From assembly GCF_014831675.1 (NCBI RefSeq), contig NZ_VJXY01000027.1:1-64000 (forward strand): a stretch of DNA of 64,000 bases. The letters run 5' to 3'. Of this stretch, positions 29,083-38,631 are shown piece by piece (the stretch's first letter is position 1; each line of letters starts with the position of its first letter). The DNA is from Komarekiella delphini-convector SJRDD-AB1. Its GTDB lineage: Bacteria > Cyanobacteriota > Cyanobacteriia > Cyanobacteriales > Nostocaceae. The notes under the pieces were generated by a model. It had not been told where the DNA came from and did no database searches. It was given only the letters and a program-made list of their open reading frames with translations. The position numbers and the translations under genes are program-made.

Positions 29083-29481
29083 ATGACTAACGAAATTACT
29101 GAAAAGTTAAAGCAGTCTTGTGCTGGTTTGTTAATGATGAGCGAGTCAGAATATCCATTTGAGGTCTTTTTATGGACTAGTCAAGCTAACGGTCTGACAA
29201 CTCAAAAACTACTCCAGCTAACAAACCATCCCCAAGAGTCACCAGTCGAGGAAGTGGCTCTAGATGATTTGTTTCGTAATTGTGCTTATGAAAAAGAGTG
29301 GCATGACGAACAACAGAAACAAAATGTCAAAAAATTTCAAACACTTGTCCAGACGCTTAAAAATAACCTGAATGAAATCAAAGTTTATCGCATAGGTACG
29401 ATAAACATTGATATTTATATCATCGGAAAGACTTCATCTGGAGATTTAGCAGGACTTTCCACGAAAGTTGTGGAAACCTAG
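29083..29481 (+). CDS. nuiA: NuiA, inhibitor of the NucA nuclease
   Basis: A small cytosolic protein that binds and blocks the sugar-non-specific nuclease NucA, protecting the cell from its own enzyme. Family hallmarks are GLLMMSESEYPFEVFLW (residues ~16-32), the acidic mid-part VEEVALDDLF and the C-terminal IDIYIIGKTSSGDLAGLSTK. It ends KVVET, the exact tail I recall for Anabaena NuiA. The length of 132 residues is normal. It follows devA1 by 48 nt and converges with nucA, so the toxin-like nuclease and its inhibitor lie tail to tail. Confidence 0.92.
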   Translation: MTNEITEKLKQSCAGLLMMSESEYPFEVFLWTSQANGLTTQKLLQLTNHPQESPVEEVALDDLFRNCAYEKEWHDEQQKQNVKKFQTLVQTLKNNLNEIKVYRIGTINIDIYIIGKTSSGDLAGLSTKVVET

Positions 29482-29692
29482 CAGCAAATTTGGAAGTTAT
29501 ATAAACAAGAGGGATAAAGGGTAAAGGGTAAAGAGATGATAATGGTCGCCCACCATAGCAAAAAGCTTTTTACCTTCCCCGTAATATAAGGATTATTTCG
29601 CTTAACTTCGGGCGTTAGCGTAGCGGGACGTTCGCGGAAGCGTCTCGTAGAGAAGTCCGGTTTTACCATTACCCTTTTCCCCTTACCCTTCT

Positions 29693-30559
29693 TCATAAAT
29701 TGTCAACTCTAGATTCAATTACAGATTGAACAGATGTTGACACATTAGATAATAAATTGAAGCCTGTTTTGAGTTCAATTGAGTCAACAGAAACTCTATA
29801 TGTTCTCCAATCGTTGTTTCTTATACCTTGAGTGTTGGGAAGATCAACACTAATAACCCTCGTATTAGTTGTAATTCCAGAGGCTCCAACACCTGGGTTA
29901 CTAACTACAATTACCTTCCAGACTCTATTAGGAACTTGAACCTTGCCATTAGTAATTGTATATTTTCTACCATTCGAGCCAGTTCCACCAATACCGTATG
30001 TGCCAGAAATAATATATAGTTCTCTTCCCTGTCTCACTAAGTCTCTAGAGTAGTTTTCTAGTGAAGCCCACGGCCCCTGATTATTATCTGGTGACTGTGG
30101 CACCATATTTGTCATCAGGAAAGTTGCAGAGTTATTCGTTACTGTGCTTGTTCTGTCGGCTGAAGGTGTCATGTGTCCTCTGTCGAACCCGCTGCCAGAA
30201 TAATCAGAGCCAGTTACTCGATACCATCCTGTAGGGAGAGTTGTATCGGCGCGGAAGTCGTCTTGCCTTGGTGTTGAACCGAGCCACGAAGAATTTAGTT
30301 GCCAAGACACCCAATTTGGAGTTCCTCTGTCACGGCTGTAACTCAGCGCATACTGAGCTTTTGATAATAAATAATTATTTGGGGATGAGACGCTAGTTGT
30401 TGCATTACTAGGATTGCCTAACGTTAAATGCACACTTGAAAATTGTGCTTTAGTTGGGCGTAAATACCCAATTAGAGCTATAGGCAGGGCTATAGCTACA
30501 GAAGGCAGCAGAAATTTAAAAAGCTTGGTTTTTCTCATGATTTTGGTATTCAAAGACAC
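29693..30559 (-). CDS. nucA: NucA, secreted sugar-non-specific DNA/RNA endonuclease
   Basis: A beta-beta-alpha-metal nuclease of the NUC1/NucA family that degrades DNA and RNA outside the cytoplasm. An N-terminal signal segment (FLLPSVAIALPIALIGYL, residues ~12-29) is followed by the mature enzyme. The catalytic motif is FDRGHMTPSADR (His as general base), with TNMVPQSPDNNQGPWASLEN carrying the metal-binding Asn and the following Glu and Asn. A 210-bp gap with repeat DNA separates its 3' end from that of nuiA. NucA probably serves nutrient recovery; the antiphage or competition roles sometimes raised are speculation. Confidence 0.93.
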   Translation of the reverse strand: MSLNTKIMRKTKLFKFLLPSVAIALPIALIGYLRPTKAQFSSVHLTLGNPSNATTSVSSPNNYLLSKAQYALSYSRDRGTPNWVSWQLNSSWLGSTPRQDDFRADTTLPTGWYRVTGSDYSGSGFDRGHMTPSADRTSTVTNNSATFLMTNMVPQSPDNNQGPWASLENYSRDLVRQGRELYIISGTYGIGGTGSNGRKYTITNGKVQVPNRVWKVIVVSNPGVGASGITTNTRVISVDLPNTQGIRNNDWRTYRVSVDSIELKTGFNLLSNVSTSVQSVIESRVDNL

Positions 30560-31310
30560 GATTAGTGTCTATGCTTGACGCTTTAAACATCAAGTATTCA
30601 GAGATACAAAAAGTATAAAAGCTAAAAATTATTAGGTTTATTCGAGAGCTATGAATACAGAGCTAAATCTTAGTTAGTACCGATAGTGCATATTTCCAGT
30701 TAGGGACTTAAGATACTCTTTTTTATTAATTTTTTACTTTCCTCTAAAATTTCTCTATAAAGTTCTACATCAAAAGAACGAATTTAATATTTTAACTATG
30801 CATATAATTTTAAATTTCCATGACAAAATTATGATGCTTTAAAAGTATTACTAAATCTAGCAAATAAGTAAATATAATTAAATTTAACTATATTATTGCC
30901 AGGGTGATATATACGCAATTACTATTTATTATATAGTCGCGATCGCCAGTATTTTGTATTGCTTTGCTACTAAAGACATCAAATACTTTTGCCTATTTGC
31001 TTAATTTGAGGCTGATTGTTGGCGCTGTTACAACCTATCATTTTGAAAAAGTTTAATATACCTGAATACTTTCATAAAACAAAAGTAGTTCATTAGAAAC
31101 ATAATTCTCTCATTTGGTATAAGACTTTGTTGCTATTTCCTCCAGCTAAATTACGCTGTCTAAGTAAATCCTCAACAATTTTCATTTTTTTATGGACTTA
31201 GAAGCCATAAATCAACAATCACTAACTAAGGAGTAAATATTAACAAATAAGCACTGAGAAAAGCCTATCATTTTCAGTCTTTTTCTGCGCCACTAGTTAA
31301 GAGGTAATCT
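30560..31310. other. AT-rich intergenic region between nucA and devB2
   Basis: A 750-bp divergent spacer with no open frame I can support. It contains one HIP1 octamer near 30940 and otherwise A/T-rich DNA. No TetR gene or copy of the operator seen before the first exporter operon is present, so the two exporters are probably regulated differently. Confidence 0.45.
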
Positions 31311-32534
31311 ATGGTGCGAAACTCAAAACTAGGGTACACATTGTCCCCTAAGTCTATTCTGCGTCCATCCGTTTTGATCGGTATAATCGCATCTTTATTG
31401 GTTGGCGGGATAGGTTTTTATACAGTAAAACGCTGGCAAAATTCTGCAAATCAAGAGGTACAAACACCGATAACAAAATTACCACAGTTAAAAACTGTAA
31501 CAGCCCTAGGGCGAATCGAACCGCGAGGAAAGGTAATTAAACTCTCTGCTACCGCGTCTAGTGAAGGAAGTCGGGTAGAACAGTTACTAGTGAAGGAGGG
31601 TGATAGGGTAAAGCCAGGGCAGGTGATTGCAGTTTTGGACAGTCGCGATCGCTTGCAAGCAGCGTTAAAAGAGGCCCAAGAAGAAGTAAAGGTAGCGCAA
31701 GCAAACCTAATGCGAACGCAAGCGGGCGCTAAACGTGGCGAGATTGCAGCACAACAAGCGGCGATCGCCCGCCTCAAAGCAGAACGTCAAGGCAGTATTA
31801 ACGCTCAAACAGCCACAATTGAGCGATTACAAGCTACTGTGCATAACGCCGAAGCCGAAGAACAACGTTATCAAACATTGTATGAAAAGGGAGCAATTTC
31901 TGCTTCCCAGCGAGACAGCAAGCGCTTAACTCTAGAAACTGCCCAAAAAAGTCTGCAAGAAGCGCAAGCGCAGTTAAATCGCAGTCAGTCAACTAGCCAG
32001 CAACAAATTAAAGAAGCTACAGCAACACTAGATAAGATTACGGATGTGCCGAAAGTCGATGTGGAGGCTGCCCAAGCAGAAGTCAATCGGGCTGTAGCAG
32101 CCATGAATCTGGCAAAAGCAAATTTGCAACAAGCTTACGTGCGTTGGCCCAAGGCCTTGGGGGAGCGATCGCTCCAAGATGGGCAAGTATTCGAGATTCA
32201 CGCTCGTCCTGGAGAATTGGTATCAAATAATGGTATTGCCGATATTGGGCAAACTAGCCAGATGTATATCATAGCTGAAGTATACGAAAGCGATATCACC
32301 AAGGTGCGTCCAAAGCAGCGGGTGCGAGCAATAGGCGATTTCCTTCCCATTGAATTAGAGGGAACGGTGGAGCGTCTAGGCTTACAAGTGCGGCGGCAGA
32401 GTGTAATTAATACTGATCCTATTAGTAATATCGACAACAGAGTAGTAGAAGTCTATATCCGGCTTGATGATGCCTCCAGCCGAAAAGCTGCCAGTTTAAC
32501 CAATATGCAAGTTAAAGCGGTAATTGAACTTTGA
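31311..32534 (+). CDS. devB: DevB-type membrane fusion protein, copy 2
   Basis: Paralogue of the adaptor at 25769. An N-terminal helix (VLIGIIASLLVGGIGFYTV) is followed by VTALGRIEPRGKVIKLSA, the lipoyl motif VKEGDRVKPGQVIAVLDSRD, a coiled coil with internal Ala/Gln-rich heptads, and IADIGQTSQMYIIAEVYESD near the end. At 407 residues it is 28 shorter than copy 1, mostly in the coiled coil, which implies a shorter periplasmic hairpin. Unlike copy 1 it does not overlap its permease gene; 138 bp of repeat DNA lie between them. Confidence 0.87.
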   Translation: MVRNSKLGYTLSPKSILRPSVLIGIIASLLVGGIGFYTVKRWQNSANQEVQTPITKLPQLKTVTALGRIEPRGKVIKLSATASSEGSRVEQLLVKEGDRVKPGQVIAVLDSRDRLQAALKEAQEEVKVAQANLMRTQAGAKRGEIAAQQAAIARLKAERQGSINAQTATIERLQATVHNAEAEEQRYQTLYEKGAISASQRDSKRLTLETAQKSLQEAQAQLNRSQSTSQQQIKEATATLDKITDVPKVDVEAAQAEVNRAVAAMNLAKANLQQAYVRWPKALGERSLQDGQVFEIHARPGELVSNNGIADIGQTSQMYIIAEVYESDITKVRPKQRVRAIGDFLPIELEGTVERLGLQVRRQSVINTDPISNIDNRVVEVYIRLDDASSRKAASLTNMQVKAVIEL

Positions 32535-32535
32535 G

Positions 32536-32672
32536 ATTAAAGGGGATTGGGGACTGGGGACTGGGGATTGGGGATTGGGGACTGGGAAGAAATTCTTTTA
32601 TTTCCCCTCTGCCCCCCTGCTCCCCCTGCTCCCCCTACCCCTCTACCCACTTCTTTCCACTCAGCACCTCGT
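32536..32672. repeat. GGGGATT/GGGGACT repeats and facing C-rich tract between devB2 and devC2
   Basis: A run of GGGGATTGGGGACTGGGGA heptamers (about 32543-32586) faces a C-rich CCCCTGCTCCCCCTGCTCC tract (about 32605-32645). The two can pair into a large hairpin. In the paralogous operon this junction is a 4-nt gene overlap, so the block was most likely inserted here. The devC2 frame is open through it, producing a low-complexity extension that I do not accept as protein. Confidence 0.75.
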
Positions 32673-33848
32673 ATGATGAGACTACTCCAACAATTGCGGC
32701 GGCGAACACCTCTAGGATGGTTGCAACTGAGTCATGAAAAAAGTCGTCTGTTGGTAGCATTGTCAGGCATTGCCTTTGCTGATGTTCTGATGTTTATGCA
32801 GCTGGGTTTTCAGACGGCGTTGTATGACAGTAACACCAGACTACATCGCAGTTTACAAGCAGACATTGTTTTAATGAGTCCCCAAGCTCGTAATCTGCAA
32901 GGCTTGTCTATGTTTTCTCGTCGGCGACTGTATCAAGCAACAGATATACCAGGGGTGAAGTCTGCACAAGCAATGTATTTTAATTACATCACCTGGAAAA
33001 ATCCCCAAACGCGCCGTGAGACAGGGGTGTTACTGATTGGATTCGATCCAGATAAGCCAGCATTTGACTTATTAGATGTTAACCAGCAATTGCAAACGAT
33101 TAAGCTACCAAATACCGTTTTATTTGACCGTGGTGCTAGAGGAGAATACCAAAAAGCGATCGCCCAAATTGACCAAGGTAAAACTCTAACTACTGAAATA
33201 GAAGGACGTACGATTAATATTAGTGGTTTATTCAAAGTTGGGGCTTCTTTTGGAACTGATGGTAGCTTAATCACCAGCGATCAGAACCTTCTGCGGCTAT
33301 TTCCGCGACGAAACTCAAGCAGTGTCAGCTTAGGTTTGATTCAAGTACAACCAGGCTACGACCCGAAAAAGGTAGCAGCAGTCTTGAAAGCTTACTTGAG
33401 AGATGATGTCAAAGTGCTAACCAACGCAGAATTTATTGAATTTGAGAACAACTTTTGGAGAACAAACTCCCCAATTGGGTTTATTTTCAGCCTAGGTGTA
33501 TCGATGGGATTTGTAGTGGGGGTGATTATCGTTTATCAAGTCCTCTCCACAGATGTCAATTCTCACGTTAGAGAATATGCCACTTTCAAAGCAATGGGGT
33601 ATCGTCATTACTACTTGTTAGGTGTGGTATTTGAAGAAGCAGTGATTTTAGCAGCATTGGGGTTCTTTCCTGGATTGGGTGTATCCTTGGCACTTTACCA
33701 GTTGACTCGCCATGCCACAAATTTGCCGATGTACATGACTGCAATTCGAGGATTACAAGTGCTAGTACTGACGATCATGATGTGTGCAATTTCCGGGGCG
33801 ATCGCTACCCGCAAACTTCAAGGTGCTGACCCTGCTGATATGTTCTAG
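32673..33848 (+). CDS. devC: DevC-type ABC exporter permease, copy 2
   Basis: Paralogue of the permease at 27073: first helix LLVALSGIAFADVLMFMQLG, a periplasmic domain with SRRRLYQATDIPGVKSAQ, helices GFIFSLGVSMGFVVGVIIVY and YLLGVVFEEAVILAALGFF, and the LQGADPADMF end. The frame opens at 32547, but the first 42 residues are translated repeat DNA (Pro- and Gly-rich). ATG at 32673, or 32676, gives 391 or 390 residues and matches copy 1. Loss of coupling to devB2 may lower its relative expression. Confidence 0.87.
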   Translation: MMRLLQQLRRRTPLGWLQLSHEKSRLLVALSGIAFADVLMFMQLGFQTALYDSNTRLHRSLQADIVLMSPQARNLQGLSMFSRRRLYQATDIPGVKSAQAMYFNYITWKNPQTRRETGVLLIGFDPDKPAFDLLDVNQQLQTIKLPNTVLFDRGARGEYQKAIAQIDQGKTLTTEIEGRTINISGLFKVGASFGTDGSLITSDQNLLRLFPRRNSSSVSLGLIQVQPGYDPKKVAAVLKAYLRDDVKVLTNAEFIEFENNFWRTNSPIGFIFSLGVSMGFVVGVIIVYQVLSTDVNSHVREYATFKAMGYRHYYLLGVVFEEAVILAALGFFPGLGVSLALYQLTRHATNLPMYMTAIRGLQVLVLTIMMCAISGAIATRKLQGADPADMF

Positions 33849-34027
33849 AAATTTGTCATTTGTCCTGTCTTTAAAAGTTTCCTGCGGAGGAGCCAGCGCG
33901 GTCTTCTCTACTTTGAGGCTGCGCCAAGGGGGTCTCCACGCCACTCCCCACAACGGAGCTACGGTGTACACACAAATCTTCTAGAGTTGTCCCACAGGCT
34001 TTTGATCCCCCCAACCCCCCTTTTTAA

Positions 34028-34239
34028 GGGGGGCAAAAACCTCTCAAAGTCCTCCTTTTTAAGGAGGATTTAGGAGGATCTACAACGATTTTAGTTTTGT
34101 ACAGAGATCTGTGTACACTGTAGCCACAACGGAGGGGGGCAAAAACCTCTCAAAGTCCTCCTTTTTAAGGAGGATTTAGGAGGATCTACAACGATTTTAG
34201 TTTTGTACAGAGATCTGTGTACACCGTAGCCACAACGGA
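34028..34239. repeat. perfectly spaced tandem duplication of a 106-bp repeat
   Basis: Two adjacent 106-bp copies (34028-34133 and 34134-34239) that I read as differing only at cacTgtag/cacCgtag. Each has CTCCTTTTTAAGGAGGATTT, itself a hairpin, and the near-palindrome GTACAGAGATCTGTGTAC. They fill part of the 528-bp gap between devC2 and devA2 (81 bp in copy 1). The rest of the gap holds fragments of other dispersed repeats and no gene. Confidence 0.85.
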
Positions 34240-34376
34240 GGGGGAACCTCCGCAAGGGGGTGGCTCCCCATGAGCGACTGGCGTTGGAAACCCTCCCGCA
34301 GAACTTTTCGCTTTGTCCTTAGTCCTTTGTAATCACGAATGACAAATGACAGTCATCAAGACTAATTAACTTACTT

Positions 34377-35075
34377 ATGACTAATAAACCTGTCATTTCT
34401 ATTAGAAATCTTGACCACTACTTTGGTCACGGTTCACTCCGCAAACAAGTTCTTTTTAACATCAACCTGGAGATTAACGCTGGTGAAGTTATTATCATGA
34501 CCGGGCCTTCTGGTTCTGGTAAAACAACGCTGTTGACCTTGGTGGGTGGGTTACGTTCCGCCCAGTTCGGTAGTTTGCGGGTGTTAGGGCGAGAACTTTG
34601 CAGTGCTAGTACTGAAATACTAATGCAGATACGACGTCATAACGGTTATATTTTTCAAGCAAATAACCTGCATGGTAGTTTAACGGCACTCCAGAACGTC
34701 AAAATGAGTTTGGAATTACACAAGTATGTAGGGTTACAACAGATACAAACTCGTTCAGCCCAAATGCTAGAGCAGGTGGGATTAGGAAATCACCTGCATT
34801 ACTATCCAGATAAACTATCGGGAGGACAAAAACAACGAGTTGCGATCGCTCGCGCTCTGGTCAGTCATCCTAAAATTGTTTTAGCAGATGAACCCACCGC
34901 CGCTCTTGATAGTCAGTCAGGCCGAGATATAGTCAATCTCATGCAAAAACTGGCAAAAGAACAAGGCTGTACCATCTTAATAGTTACTCATGACAACCGT
35001 ATCCTAGACATTGCCGATCGCATCGTTCACATGGAAGATGGCAAGCTTAATTCCAAAGTAAAACTATCTACCTAA
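34377..35075 (+). CDS. devA: DevA-type ABC exporter ATPase, copy 2
   Basis: Paralogue of the ATPase at 28330. Walker A GPSGSGKTTLL, signature LSGGQKQRVAIARAL, Walker B KIVLADEPTAALDS and switch VTHDNRI are all present, so it should be active. At 232 residues it ends LNSKVKLST, where copy 1 has a different tail. It lies 528 bp after devC2, so it may need its own promoter or rely on read-through of the repeat block. Confidence 0.88.
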   Translation: MTNKPVISIRNLDHYFGHGSLRKQVLFNINLEINAGEVIIMTGPSGSGKTTLLTLVGGLRSAQFGSLRVLGRELCSASTEILMQIRRHNGYIFQANNLHGSLTALQNVKMSLELHKYVGLQQIQTRSAQMLEQVGLGNHLHYYPDKLSGGQKQRVAIARALVSHPKIVLADEPTAALDSQSGRDIVNLMQKLAKEQGCTILIVTHDNRILDIADRIVHMEDGKLNSKVKLST

Positions 35076-35119
35076 GTTACAGTAGTTGTCACTTGATTGA
35101 GGTACGAGAATAAATAATT

Positions 35120-35184
35120 AACCACAGATAAACACCAATGAACACAGATAATTTATCGATGTTTATCAGTGTTAATCTGTGGTT
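35120..35184. repeat. 65-bp imperfect hairpin repeat
   Basis: AACCACAGATAAACACC at the left is mirrored by GTGTTAATCTGTGGTT at the right, with the centre (AGATAATTTATCGATG) also partly self-complementary. It lies 45 nt after devA2 and may end that transcript. It is a dispersed palindromic repeat type. Confidence 0.6.
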
Positions 35185-35293
35185 CTAAATAAAAAACTAA
35201 GATTTTTGCAAGATTTCTACTCAGCACTCTCCACAGTAGCACTAGAACACCAATTCAGTATTCAATATAGGGGCGACAACAACCGATTCTTTA

Positions 35294-35322
35294 GTAGAGA
35301 CGTTGCAATGCAACGTCTCTAC
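35294..35322. repeat. 29-bp perfect palindrome
   Basis: GTAGAGACGTTGCA and TGCAACGTCTCTAC flank a single A. This is a common palindromic repeat of Nostoc-type genomes. The surrounding 35185-35466 holds no gene. Confidence 0.75.
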
Positions 35323-35466
35323 AGTCAACGATAATTGGTCGTTTTACCGAAAAGAAATCGGGTTTTTGCAATTACTGAATCGATGCTTTAGGTAGGCTTT
35401 TAAGCCTTAACGTAACTATCTGTTCGATTGCTCATTTCCCCCCAATAAGAACTAACTCAGCACTCA

Positions 35467-37572
35467 TTACTTAGCAGTAGCTAAACCATTGTGTCTGAGC
35501 AAAGCAACCGTACTCGGTTCACGTCCCCGGAAAGTTTTAAAAACTTCCATTGGATGCTTGCTACCACCAAGTGCTAATACTGTATTCCGATAACGCTGAC
35601 CTGTAGCTTTTATAGCTTCTTCATCTTCTAGCCCAGCTTCTTCAAAAGCGGCAAAAGCATCAGCACTTAGTACCTCAGCCCACTTGTAACTGTAGTAGCC
35701 AGCTGCATAACCACCCTCAAAAATATGTCCAAAAACACATAAAAATGAATCTTCAGGTAAAGGTGCTAAAACAGTTGTAGTCTTGGCAATCCGATGACGC
35801 ACATCAGCAGGCGTTTCATCACTACCGACACGATAGCGGTGGTGCAATTCCAAATCCACAATGCTAAAGTGAACTTGCCTTAACATGCCACTACCACTCA
35901 TATAATTACGCGCTGCTAGCAGCTTTTGATAATAATGCTCTGGTAGAGCTTCACCAGTTTTATAATGCTTAGCCATGCCAAACAAAGTGGGTCGCTCATA
36001 ACACCAGTTTTCCATAAACTGGCTAGGCAATTCTACTGCATCCCACTCCACATTATTGATGCCTGCGGCTCCAGAATAGTTAACCTTGGTGAGCATGTGG
36101 TGCAATCCATGACCAAACTCGTGAAACAGAGTCTCTACTTCATAGAAAGTCATCAAACTAGGTTTACCATCTACTGGGGGAGTTTGGTTACATATCAAAT
36201 AAGTCACAGGTAAGCGGATGGTAGTTACGCCATTTTCTGTGATTGTGGCACGATTGATGCACACATCCATCCAAGCACCGCCGCGTTTTTCCGCAGGACG
36301 GCTGTAGGGGTCTAAGTAGAAGTAGGCTATGGGAGAACCAGTTTCATCAGCAATCTGGAAATAACGAACATCTTCATGCCATATTGGGGCTTGACCATCG
36401 GCAGGGGTAACAGTAACACCAAACAGCCGCTTGACAAGTCCAAATAAGCCATCTAATACTTGGGGGAGCGGGAAGTAAGGGCGTAATTCTTCGGCAGTGA
36501 AGGCAAACTTTTCTTCTCGTTGGCGTTCTGCCCAAAAGCTGAGATCCCAGTGTTTTAAATCTTGAGATTCTGCTGCTCCCTTTGACGCTGCAAAGGCTTT
36601 GAGTTCTTCTAAGTCTTTAATAGCAGCATCATAACTGCTACGACGTAGTTCTTCTAACAGTGCTTCGACTGCTTCAACGTTAGGAGCCATTTTACTAGCA
36701 AGGCTTAATTGGGCAAAACTCTTAAAGCCTAGTAAATTTGCCAGTTCTTGGCGCAACTCCAAAATGCGTTCAATTAACGGGTTGTTATCTAAATCGCCTT
36801 TAGAAGCACGAGTGATATAGGCTTTGTAGAGCTTTTCACGCAAATCGCGACGGGTGCTGTGCTGCATAAAAGGGCCATAGCTGGGGAAGTCCAAAGTAAT
36901 CCGCCAAGGGCCATTTTCTGGTGTGGCGTTTTCTGCTCCAGCAGCACGAGCAGCTTGTGACGCTAAACTCAACAAGCTATTGGGTAAACCGTCGATTTCC
37001 TCTTGTGTTGTTAGGGTGATACTAAAGGCTTTAGTGGCATCCAGTATATGGTTAGAGAACTTAGTGCAAAGTTCTGCCAATTCCATCTGAATGGCGTTGA
37101 AACGCTCTTTGGCTTCTCCTTCTAAACCAACACCGGCAAGTTGTGCATCGCGGATGGCGGCTTCTACAATGCGTTGCTGGGCTGAGTCCAAAGTTGCCCA
37201 AGTCTCACTGGCATGGAGTGCCTTAAAGGCGTTGTAAATGGGTTGGCTTTGACCAAGCTTGTTGATAAACTGTACTACCTGTGGTTGTACGTTTTCATGA
37301 GCTTCTCGCAGTTCAGAGCTATTTTTTACACCCATTAGATGATTTACTACTCCCCAACTCCAAGAAAGCCTTTCTGTAAGCTTTTCAAGTGGTTCTACTA
37401 AACCCGTCCAAGTAGGCTGTACATTAGCTTCCAAGGTGGTAAGCTGCTGGTCAAGTTCTGCTAGGAGCTGGTTGAAGGCTGGTACTATCTGCTCTGGTTT
37501 AATTTCTGCGAAAAGAGGTAAACCGTAGCCCTGGAGTAAGGGATTGTGGGAAATAATGACATTTGCACTCAT
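35467..37572 (-). CDS. M3 family oligopeptidase (oligopeptidase A / PrlC-like)
   Basis: A cytoplasmic zinc peptidase that degrades short peptides released by larger proteases. The active-site helix is ETLFHEFGHGLHHMLT (HExxH with the two His ligands and the Glu), and the third ligand Glu is expected about 25 residues on, in NNVEWDAVELPSQFMENW. The family's SGAAGIN and GYAAGYYSYKWAEVLSAD blocks are present. The frame opens at a TTG (37602), but ATG at 37572 (MSANVIISHNPLL) is the likely start and gives 701 residues. It is monocistronic. Confidence 0.92.
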   Translation of the reverse strand: MSANVIISHNPLLQGYGLPLFAEIKPEQIVPAFNQLLAELDQQLTTLEANVQPTWTGLVEPLEKLTERLSWSWGVVNHLMGVKNSSELREAHENVQPQVVQFINKLGQSQPIYNAFKALHASETWATLDSAQQRIVEAAIRDAQLAGVGLEGEAKERFNAIQMELAELCTKFSNHILDATKAFSITLTTQEEIDGLPNSLLSLASQAARAAGAENATPENGPWRITLDFPSYGPFMQHSTRRDLREKLYKAYITRASKGDLDNNPLIERILELRQELANLLGFKSFAQLSLASKMAPNVEAVEALLEELRRSSYDAAIKDLEELKAFAASKGAAESQDLKHWDLSFWAERQREEKFAFTAEELRPYFPLPQVLDGLFGLVKRLFGVTVTPADGQAPIWHEDVRYFQIADETGSPIAYFYLDPYSRPAEKRGGAWMDVCINRATITENGVTTIRLPVTYLICNQTPPVDGKPSLMTFYEVETLFHEFGHGLHHMLTKVNYSGAAGINNVEWDAVELPSQFMENWCYERPTLFGMAKHYKTGEALPEHYYQKLLAARNYMSGSGMLRQVHFSIVDLELHHRYRVGSDETPADVRHRIAKTTTVLAPLPEDSFLCVFGHIFEGGYAAGYYSYKWAEVLSADAFAAFEEAGLEDEEAIKATGQRYRNTVLALGGSKHPMEVFKTFRGREPSTVALLRHNGLATAK

Positions 37573-37744
37573 GGTTTTATGTGTGATGCGGTTAAATAGC
37601 AACGAACAATGATTTTTATTTATATATCTACTAATGTAGCGATCGCCGCGCAGTTTTGTTACTGGCTAACTCTATTAGAGCAACTAGTGATACCCTCACC
37701 TCTGATTAAGGTGCGATTGTGTAAAGCGCTTAGTATAGGCGATT

Positions 37745-38392
37745 TTAAGTTTTCGAGTTTTTCAGTAGTAATTGACAACCACATGAAAACGGGTTGGGGC
37801 TTTCTATACGCTCGTCCACAAGCACCTCAATCGCAAGCTTCCTGTTGTAAATTAATTCGTCGTAATCCATCAATGCATTCCACTTAATCTTGCCAGTTGG
37901 GAAGCCTAATTCTAAAGCTGCATCAGATATTAGCTCCTGCCATTTCTGAACTTCCGGGTTTTGCGATTTGCAGTAATCGAGAATGGCGATCAATGCATTA
38001 GGTTTAGTAACCCGTAAAATCTCCTCAAGAGCGCGGACTGGGTCAGCAACAACACATAAGGTAAAGCCTGACGCTGCTGCATCAAAGCTATTATCAGGAA
38101 AATCAAGGTTTTGAAGATCCGTGACTTTAAGAGTGATGTCTGCGGATACAGGCTTTTTACGGGCTTCATCCAGCATTTTCTCTGAAAGATCAACGCCTAC
38201 AACACTCACTCCTTCAGGGTAGGCTGGGAAATTAAGACCTGTTCCGGCAGCAGCATCAAGTACAGTTTGTCCTGGCTGAAGCCGCAAGGAAGCAATAAGT
38301 GGTTTGCGATCAATATTCCAGTAACGCAGCATAATCGATTCATAATCCGCTGCTCCCTGATTGTAGGTTTCAATTACCTTAGCTACTTGCAT
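37745..38392 (-). CDS. class I SAM-dependent methyltransferase
   Basis: A UbiE/Coq5-like Rossmann methyltransferase. The SAM site is GQTVLDAAAGTGLNFPAYP (motif I, residues ~41-59), with the acidic end of strand 2 in VVGVDLSEKMLDEARK and motif II/III around FPDNSFDAAASGFTL and LRVTKPNALIAILDY. The length of 215 residues suits a small-molecule methyltransferase. The C-terminus (FSCGCQLLLKNSKT) matches the usual last strand. The substrate is not predictable; there is no biosynthetic cluster around it. Confidence 0.8.
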   Translation of the reverse strand: MQVAKVIETYNQGAADYESIMLRYWNIDRKPLIASLRLQPGQTVLDAAAGTGLNFPAYPEGVSVVGVDLSEKMLDEARKKPVSADITLKVTDLQNLDFPDNSFDAAASGFTLCVVADPVRALEEILRVTKPNALIAILDYCKSQNPEVQKWQELISDAALELGFPTGKIKWNALMDYDELIYNRKLAIEVLVDERIESPNPFSCGCQLLLKNSKT

Positions 38393-38631
38393 ACACTTCT
38401 AATCAATAGAACTACTTAGGTCACTATTTTTCTAACAGTTTAATGCAAGGGGAATCATTTGTTGAATTTGAAGTTGAAAAGACATCATCTCAATAGATTA
38501 AGTAGAAGGGCTTAATTAAATCAGAGCTAGAGTAAGCGGCTCTAGCCCTTAAGAACTTTATATAGAGCGATAAATCGCTCACTACGAACAAAAATTTTAT
38601 CTTACATTTAATTAGGTCTACCTACTTAGGC

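Noticed and set aside
32547-32672. 42-residue N-terminal extension of the second DevC
   Set aside because: It is translated GGGGATT and C-rich repeat DNA; the preferred ATG at 32673 gives the same length as the paralogue.
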